Assembly (NCBI GenBank): GCA_018700655.1
Contig: JABIUG010000468.1
Span: 1 to 11,540 of the forward strand
Source of the DNA: Rhodospirillaceae bacterium
GTDB lineage: Bacteria > Pseudomonadota > Alphaproteobacteria > SP197
Reading direction: 5' to 3'
Length of the DNA: 11,540 nt
A program made the position numbers and the translations under genes. This document shows positions 7,692 through 11,540 of this stretch, in pieces (within the stretch, counting starts at the first letter, position 1; every line of letters begins with the position of its first letter). A model generated the notes under the pieces. The model worked only from the letters and a program-made list of their open reading frames with translations. It was not told where the DNA came from and did not search any database.

Positions 7692-8204
7692 TTAGATGCC
7701 TATTTCGCCGGCGTAGATCCCGCAGGCGAACAAAAACCCTTCGTGCCAAACGACCCAGGCCGATTTCGGCGCCGGTTCACCCAACATGGGATCGAGGAAA
7801 ACGTAATCGACCCAGACGCCCGTCTCGGACGCCCGTTCGATCATCTCACGAACATACATCTTGCCCTCGATGTCGCGCGAATTTACGGAGTTGACGCCGA
7901 CGAACTGGGGAAACAGGGCGTGTGCCGCCATGAAACCGGCCTGATCGAAGACAAAGACATAGAGATCGCGGTCGCGAAAGTCCGGTTCGGGTTCCTGCGA
8001 AATCGTCCGGAAGGCGAGCAGACCTTCTGCGTCATAGAGCGCAATGGCGCGGTCGACCATCGCCTGGGCTTCGCGCGCAGACCCGCGATCGATCGTTGTC
8101 TGGGCAACGGCCGTAGCGGGAGCAATGGCCAGCCACATGCAGGCCAGCCCTACGCCCAGAAAGTTACGGTTGATAGATGCCAACACCGAAGATGTAGCCT
8201 TCAT
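7692..8204 (-). CDS. Exported single Cache-domain protein (gene B)
   Basis: A predicted 170-residue periplasmic protein, intact. The signal peptide covers about 1-34 (hydrophobic FLGVGLACMWLAIAP, cleavage after TAVA). The Cache domain shows REAQAMVDRAIALYD (44-58), DRDLYVFVF (78-86), DIEGKMYVREMI (111-122), GVWVDY (129-134) and KSAWVVWHEGFLFACGIY (147-164). Both tryptophans lost in the neighbours (W131, W150) are present. It is the most diverged copy: the DPSQVG-like loop is replaced by FPQFVG and the C-terminus ends AGEIGI instead of YQP. The start is uncertain. ATG at 8204 has no Shine-Dalgarno sequence and lies inside gene A, overlapping it by 41 bases in another frame; GTG at 8186, with AAGG 11 bases upstream, would give a 28-residue signal peptide. 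Upstream ATGs give no sensible signal peptide. It is probably coupled to translation of A. Ligand and function are unknown. Confidence 0.82.
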   Translation of the reverse strand: MKATSSVLASINRNFLGVGLACMWLAIAPATAVAQTTIDRGSAREAQAMVDRAIALYDAEGLLAFRTISQEPEPDFRDRDLYVFVFDQAGFMAAHALFPQFVGVNSVNSRDIEGKMYVREMIERASETGVWVDYVFLDPMLGEPAPKSAWVVWHEGFLFACGIYAGEIGI

Positions 8205-8637
8205 GGGAGACGACCCAACTTGATTTCGGCTCGATGTTTCCAGTCTCCGGGTCTTTCCACTTGTAGTCGACCCAGGCCCCCTGTGGTGTTGCCATGTCCA
8301 ATATCTCCTGACCGAACATTTTGCCGTCGACATCTTTCAGCCCGGCAACATCGAGGCCGACCTGGGACGGATCTGCAGCGTGGGCAACAGCAATGCCGTC
8401 ATCATCGACCACGAAGACATAGAGATCACGATCAGCAAAGGAGGGTGCGGGATCCGTGTTGAACTTGGCAAACGCGGCTTCAGCGCCGGCCTTGTCAAAA
8501 TAGCCAATGGCCTGTTCAACCATGAACTGTGCTTCCTCAGCGGTACCATGTGTCTCGTCGGCCTGAACCGCCGGCAAGAACAGCAAAACCGCAAAGGCAA
8601 CAACAGCGCCGCGCAGATGAGTCTTCGCTCGTGACAC
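8164..8637 (-). CDS. Exported single Cache-domain protein (gene A)
   Basis: First gene of the Cache array: 157 residues, intact. GTG at 8637 is chosen over upstream ATGs because GGAGG lies 8 bases before it and a Sec signal peptide follows immediately (VSRAKTHLRG, hydrophobic AVVAFAVLLFLPAV, cleavage near QA/DETHG at 26/27). No Cys is placed as a lipobox and no second membrane segment or signalling domain follows, so a soluble periplasmic protein is expected. The rest is one sCache_2-like domain: EEAQFMVEQAIGYFDKAG (34-51), DRDLYVFVVDDDGIAVAHA (69-87), DPSQVGLDV (89-97), KDVDGKMFGQEI (101-112), GAWVDYKW (120-127), NIEPKSSWVVSHEGYIFGVG (134-153). Such domains usually sit in chemoreceptors or kinases and bind small carboxylates or related ligands, so a free-standing version may be a binding protein for a separate sensor; that role is inference. 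It starts 95 bases after mdh. Confidence 0.88.
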   Translation of the reverse strand: MSRAKTHLRGAVVAFAVLLFLPAVQADETHGTAEEAQFMVEQAIGYFDKAGAEAAFAKFNTDPAPSFADRDLYVFVVDDDGIAVAHAADPSQVGLDVAGLKDVDGKMFGQEILDMATPQGAWVDYKWKDPETGNIEPKSSWVVSHEGYIFGVGIYQP

Positions 8638-8731
8638 GGTGCTTGCCTCCCATGGGACTGGTTTGTCCCGTCGGGAGCATCCTAAAGCGGGCCACCGCGC
8701 CATGAAACCGCCAAACCGGAATCGACGACTC
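8638..8731 (-). promoter_or_regulatory. mdh–Cache A gap with overlapping inverted repeats at the ribosome-binding site
   Basis: Just before the GGAGG (8650-8646) of Cache gene A the minus strand holds three mutually exclusive pairings: TCCC/GGGA across 8676-8666 (the palindrome TCCCG-A-CGGGA), GGGAC-AAACCA-GTCCC (8669-8654, a 5-bp stem with a 6-base loop, the best one), and the 10-base palindrome TCCCATGGGA (8657-8648), which reaches into the Shine-Dalgarno sequence. No T-tract terminator is seen after mdh, so readthrough into the array is likely. Confidence 0.35.
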
Positions 8732-9697
8732 TCAGCCCCCGGCGTTGGCCAAAACACCCTCAAGCGCTTCGATCAGCCCCTTCACCGCATTGACGGAATG
8801 ATCGAACCCGGCCTGCTCTTCCTCGTTGAGGCTGATCTCGACAATACGCTCGACACCGCCAGCACCGATCACCACCGGCACGCCGACATAAAGGCCATCG
8901 ACACCGTACTGACCGTTGAGCTGCGCAGCACAGGGCATCACGCGCTTCTTGTCCTTGAGGTAGGCTTCAGCCATCGAGATGGCAGAGGATGCCGGCGCAT
9001 AAAAGGCCGAGCCGGTCTTCAACAGGCCGACAATCTCGGCGCCGCCGTCGCGCGTGCGTTGCACGATCGAATCCAGGCGATCCTGGCTCAGCCAGCCCAT
9101 CTCCACGAGATCGGGCAGCGGGATGCCGCCGACATTGGAATAACGGATCAGCGGCACCATGGTGTCGCCATGACCACCCATCACCATGGCGGTGACGTCT
9201 TCGATCGAGACGTTCATCTCCTGGGCCAGGAACGTGCAGAAGCGCGATGAATCCAGGACACCGGCCATGCCGACAACCCGGTTGGCAGGCAGGCCCGAGG
9301 AACGCTGCAGGTGATAAACCATGACATCGAGCGGGTTGGTGATGCAGATGACAAAGGCATCGGGTGCATGCTCGGCGATACCGGCTCCGACCTGGCTGAT
9401 GACCTTGGCGTTGATCCCAATCAGGTCATCGCGGCTCATGCCGGGCTTGCGCGCGACACCGGCCGTGACAATCACGACATCGGCCCCTGCTATCGGGCTG
9501 TAGTCGTTGGCCCCTGCAATGTCGGAGTTAAACCCCTCGACCGCGCCCGACTGAAGCAGATCTAGCGCCTTGCCCTGGGGCACGCCTTCGACAATGTCGA
9601 ACAGCACGACGTCGCCCAGTTCCTTCAAACCAACCAGATGAGCCAGGGTGCCGCCGATCTGGCCGGCACCGATAAGTGCAATCTTGTTACGCGCCAT
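8732..9697 (-). CDS. mdh: NAD-dependent malate dehydrogenase (LDH-like type)
   Basis: Interconverts malate and oxaloacetate with NAD in the last step of the TCA cycle. The 321 residues match the LDH-like bacterial MDH group. The Rossmann motif GAGQIGG is at 10-16, and D34 at the end of the second strand (VVLFD) favours NAD over NADP. The mobile loop GVARKPGMSRDDL carries R83, which marks malate rather than lactate specificity, and R89; R152 completes substrate binding. ITNPLDVM is at 119-126. D149 and H176 (MGGHGDTMVPL) form the proton relay. The ATG at 9697 is supported by AAGGA 8 bases upstream. It follows mmsA after 31 bases. In related genomes mdh is commonly followed by sucC directly; here four Cache genes lie between. 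Confidence 0.98.
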   Translation of the reverse strand: MARNKIALIGAGQIGGTLAHLVGLKELGDVVLFDIVEGVPQGKALDLLQSGAVEGFNSDIAGANDYSPIAGADVVIVTAGVARKPGMSRDDLIGINAKVISQVGAGIAEHAPDAFVICITNPLDVMVYHLQRSSGLPANRVVGMAGVLDSSRFCTFLAQEMNVSIEDVTAMVMGGHGDTMVPLIRYSNVGGIPLPDLVEMGWLSQDRLDSIVQRTRDGGAEIVGLLKTGSAFYAPASSAISMAEAYLKDKKRVMPCAAQLNGQYGVDGLYVGVPVVIGAGGVERIVEISLNEEEQAGFDHSVNAVKGLIEALEGVLANAGG

Positions 9698-9724
9698 GGT
9701 TTGTGTCCTTGCGTTGTGCTGTTG

Positions 9725-9741
9725 GGTTCTATTTCAGAACC
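9725..9741 (-). promoter_or_regulatory. Stem-loop overlapping the mmsA stop codon
   Basis: GGTTCT-GAAAT-AGAACC is a perfect 6-bp inverted repeat with a 5-base loop. It contains the last codons and the TAG (9731-9729) of mmsA. No run of T follows on the minus strand, so it is not a typical intrinsic terminator. It might mark an RNA processing or stability point between mmsA and mdh. Chance is possible for a stem of this size. Confidence 0.3.
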
Positions 9742-11228
9742 GGCATGACGAACTCTGCGCCCTGGCGGATGCCTGAGGGCCAACGTTCGGTCACGGTCTT
9801 GAGTTTGGTGCAGAAACGCACGCCTTCGGGGCCGTGCATGTGGTGATCGCCAAACAGCGAACGCTTCCAGCCACCGAAGCTGTGATAGGCGACCGGAACC
9901 GGGATCGGCACGTTGACGCCGACCATGCCGATCTTGGCGCGGGTCGTGAAGTCACGTGCGGCATCGCCATCGCGGGTAAAGATCGCCGTGCCGTTGCCGT
10001 ATTCGTGGTCGTTCACCAGGTTGAGCGCATCTTCGTAGCTCTCGGCGCGCACGATCCCCAGCACCGGGCCGAAAATCTCTTCCTGATAGATCCGCATATC
10101 GGGCGTCACGCGATCAAAGATCGAGCCACCGATGAATGCGCCGTTCTCATAACCCTGCAGGCTGAAGCCACGACCATCGACCACCAGCTCGGCACCCTCT
10201 TCGACGCCGGTATCGATGTAACCCTTCACCTTCTCGTAATGGGCACGATTGATCAGCGGGCCCATATCGGCGTCGGGATCGTTGTAAGGGCCGATCCTGA
10301 GGCTTTCGACGCGGGGCTTGAGACGCTCGACCAGCGCATCGCCGACCTTGTCGCCGACCGCAACGGCGACCGAAATCGCCATGCAGCGTTCGCCGGCCGA
10401 ACCATAGGCGGCACCCATCAGGGCATCGGTTGCCAGATCGAGATCGGCATCGGGCATGACGATCATGTGGTTCTTGGCACCACCCAGCGCCTGGACCCGT
10501 TTTCCGTGCGCGGTGCCGGTCTGATAGACATATTCGGCAATCGGCGTGGAGCCGACAAAGCTGATCGCCATGACACTCGGGTCGGTCAGCAGCGTGTCGA
10601 CCGCGACCTTGTCGCCGTTGACGACGTTGAGCACGCCCGCAGGTGCCCCGGCCTCTTCGAGCAGTTCGGCCAGGCGCAGGGCGCAGGACGGCACCTTCTC
10701 GGAAGGCTTGAGGATGAAGGTGTTGCCGCAGGCGATCGCCACCGGGAACATCCACATCGGCACCATGGCGGGGAAGTTGAACGGCGTGATGCCGGCAACC
10801 ACACCCAGCGGAGCGCGCGTGTTGTAGCTGTCGACACCGGTGCCGACATTATCGCTGTATTCACCCTTGAGCATCTGGGCGATGCCACAGGCAAATTCGA
10901 CGACCTCGAGGCCGCGGGTGACCGAGCCCGTCGCGTCCGACAGCGTCTTGCCATGCTCGCGCGAGGTCAGTTCGGCGAGTTCGCCCATGTGTTCTTCGAT
11001 CAGCGCCTTGAAGCGGAACATCACGCGGGCGCGGTTCTGCGGGGTCACGGCGGCCCAGCCAGGCTGCGCCTTGGCTGCGATCTGGATCGCCTGGCGCACC
11101 TCATCGGCACTGGCGAGCGGAACCTGGCGTTCGACCTCGCCGGTCGCAGGATTCGTTACATCGCCAAACTGGCCGCTGGTTCCGGCAACCTTCTGGCCGC
11201 CGATATAATGATGAAGCATGTCAGGCAT
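9729..11228 (-). CDS. mmsA: CoA-acylating methylmalonate-semialdehyde dehydrogenase
   Basis: Aldehyde dehydrogenase superfamily enzyme that oxidises methylmalonate semialdehyde (valine breakdown) to propionyl-CoA, and malonate semialdehyde to acetyl-CoA, with NAD and CoA. The 499 residues are typical. Visible: TPFNFPAMVPMWMFP with N151, ILKPSEKVP with K174, FVGSTPIAEYVY (224-235) and YGSAGERCMAISV with nucleophile C282. Where hydrolytic aldehyde dehydrogenases have ELGGK with the general-base Glu, this protein has ALGGAKNH, the hallmark of the CoA-dependent MmsA/IolA group. The C-terminal block AYHSFGGWKRSLFGDHHMHG also fits. The ATG at 11228 has a strong GGGGGAG 7 bases upstream. It is probably cotranscribed with mdh. 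Inositol or beta-alanine catabolism is an alternative use, but no such genes lie here. Propionyl-CoA can become succinyl-CoA, which links it to the suc genes. Confidence 0.96.
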   Translation of the reverse strand: MPDMLHHYIGGQKVAGTSGQFGDVTNPATGEVERQVPLASADEVRQAIQIAAKAQPGWAAVTPQNRARVMFRFKALIEEHMGELAELTSREHGKTLSDATGSVTRGLEVVEFACGIAQMLKGEYSDNVGTGVDSYNTRAPLGVVAGITPFNFPAMVPMWMFPVAIACGNTFILKPSEKVPSCALRLAELLEEAGAPAGVLNVVNGDKVAVDTLLTDPSVMAISFVGSTPIAEYVYQTGTAHGKRVQALGGAKNHMIVMPDADLDLATDALMGAAYGSAGERCMAISVAVAVGDKVGDALVERLKPRVESLRIGPYNDPDADMGPLINRAHYEKVKGYIDTGVEEGAELVVDGRGFSLQGYENGAFIGGSIFDRVTPDMRIYQEEIFGPVLGIVRAESYEDALNLVNDHEYGNGTAIFTRDGDAARDFTTRAKIGMVGVNVPIPVPVAYHSFGGWKRSLFGDHHMHGPEGVRFCTKLKTVTERWPSGIRQGAEFVMPVLK

Positions 11229-11460
11229 CGAACTTCTCCCCCGCAGCGTTGTCCGCCGCCGGTCTTTTCACGGATTGGAAATGGGGCGCTAAACAACCAG
11301 CCCATCAGCCGATTCGCAAGGGGATTCTCGATGAAATGATGTCTGTTGAGGACCTTGTCGTCCACGACCGTCCAATCTTTCCGGGGTGGTCACATTACTT
11401 TTAGCGCTCCCGGTCGAATTCCCCCATGCAAGATCACCCCAACCGCCCCATATTGGCCCG
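11229..11460. other. Divergent intergenic region between mmsA and the plus-strand gene at the right edge
   Basis: About 232 bases between divergent starts, expected to hold promoters for both directions. A short inverted repeat GTCGT-CC-ACGAC lies at 11357-11368 and could be an operator half-site pair. I found no convincing -35/-10 pair on either strand. A 12-codon frame starting at ATG 11426 ends in a TGA overlapping the next gene's ATG. Open frames crossing this stretch on the minus strand lack recognisable features. Confidence 0.4.
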
Positions 11461-11540
11461 ATGACCATCATGTCCGAACCCTTGCGCAATCCCAGCCTTG
11501 ATGCCGCGCTGATCGATGTCGTCGCCGACTGGCTCATGGA
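11461..11540 (+). CDS. N-terminal fragment of a divergently transcribed protein, family uncertain
   Basis: Only 26 codons are inside the window, beginning MTIMSEPLRNPSLDAALIDV and continuing VADWLM. The ATG at 11461 or the one at 11470 could be the start; neither has a Shine-Dalgarno sequence, so leaderless translation or coupling to the short upstream frame are options. The opening residues resemble, from memory, the N-terminal helical region of alphaproteobacterial proteins ending in an adenylate/guanylate cyclase domain. That is a weak recollection over very few residues and should not be taken as an assignment. Confidence 0.5.
   Translation, partial: MTIMSEPLRNPSLDAALIDVVADWLM

Larger units (their letters stand above)
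6405..8637 (-). repeat. Tandem array of four Cache-domain paralogues (five domain copies)
   Basis: Genes A, B, C and D follow one another head to tail and share the pattern: signal peptide, (E)AQAMV helix, DLYVF, AHA..., DVDGK, G-W-V-D-Y, KSSWVV, GYIFGVGIYQP. Similarity is visible in the DNA too. The plus-strand segments at about 7218-7263 (C) and 8178-8223 (A) share CCGAAGATGTAGCC and CGACCCAACTTGATTTC with few differences between. About 6785-6820 (D copy 1) and 8236-8275 (A) share much of the segment coding for NPETG and the residues before it. This points to local duplication and recombination rather than independent acquisition. Confidence 0.85.

Noticed and set aside
7497..8462. 321-codon plus-strand open frame across the Cache array
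   Set aside because: It is antisense to genes A to C, which have signal peptides, paralogous motifs and mostly good ribosome-binding sites. The plus-strand product has none of these.
8164..8763. Longer form of Cache gene A starting at 8763
   Set aside because: It would overlap the end of mdh, place an Arg-rich tail before the signal peptide and ignore the GGAGG 8 bases before GTG 8637.
9725..9741. Intrinsic terminator between mmsA and mdh
   Set aside because: The stem is only 6 bp, half A/T, and no T tract follows on the transcribed strand. I list it only as a stem-loop of unknown role.
9834..11339. 501-codon plus-strand open frame
   Set aside because: It lies fully antisense to mmsA, whose motifs and catalytic Cys are clear. 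The translation is His/Asp/Arg-rich without recognisable domains, as expected for the mirror frame of a GC-biased gene.

Overview
The window reads as a chromosomal TCA-cycle locus of a GC-rich alphaproteobacterium. I infer this from the mmsA–mdh–(insert)–sucC–sucD–sucA–sucB order on one strand, the LDH-like NAD malate dehydrogenase, the alphaproteobacterial type of SucA N-terminus and the strong GC bias. The affiliation is judged by eye and not by a database search.

Layout from right to left, in the direction of transcription on the minus strand. A divergent intergenic region (11229-11460) separates mmsA from the first 26 codons of a plus-strand gene that leaves the window. Then come mmsA (CoA-acylating methylmalonate-semialdehyde dehydrogenase) and mdh (malate dehydrogenase). 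Next is a 2.2 kb array of four tandem genes for small exported Cache-domain proteins, called A to D here: A 8164-8637, B 7692-8204, C 7202-7675, D 6456-7166. After a 130-base gap come sucC and sucD (succinyl-CoA synthetase), sucA (2-oxoglutarate dehydrogenase E1) and sucB (E2). SucB runs off the left edge about ten codons after its DHRxxDG active-site motif. Spacings are short or overlapping, so one or two long transcripts are likely.

The metabolic genes fit together. MmsA makes propionyl-CoA (or acetyl-CoA), propionyl-CoA can be converted to succinyl-CoA, SucAB makes succinyl-CoA from 2-oxoglutarate, SucCD converts it to succinate with NTP synthesis, and Mdh closes the cycle at oxaloacetate.

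The unusual part is the Cache array between mdh and sucC, which are normally close neighbours in this group. Its members are Sec-exported, lack membrane anchors and signalling domains, and are plainly paralogous. Two of the four carry an in-frame stop exactly where a conserved tryptophan codon stands in the paralogues (TAG in C, TGA in D), with the homologous frame continuing intact afterwards. D is an internal duplication with a 12-base identity at the apparent junction. B appears to start inside the end of A in another frame. Smaller points are a stem-loop between the Shine-Dalgarno sequence and the start of sucA, and overlapping inverted repeats at the ribosome-binding site of Cache gene A. 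No RNA genes, insertion sequences or CRISPR arrays were seen.
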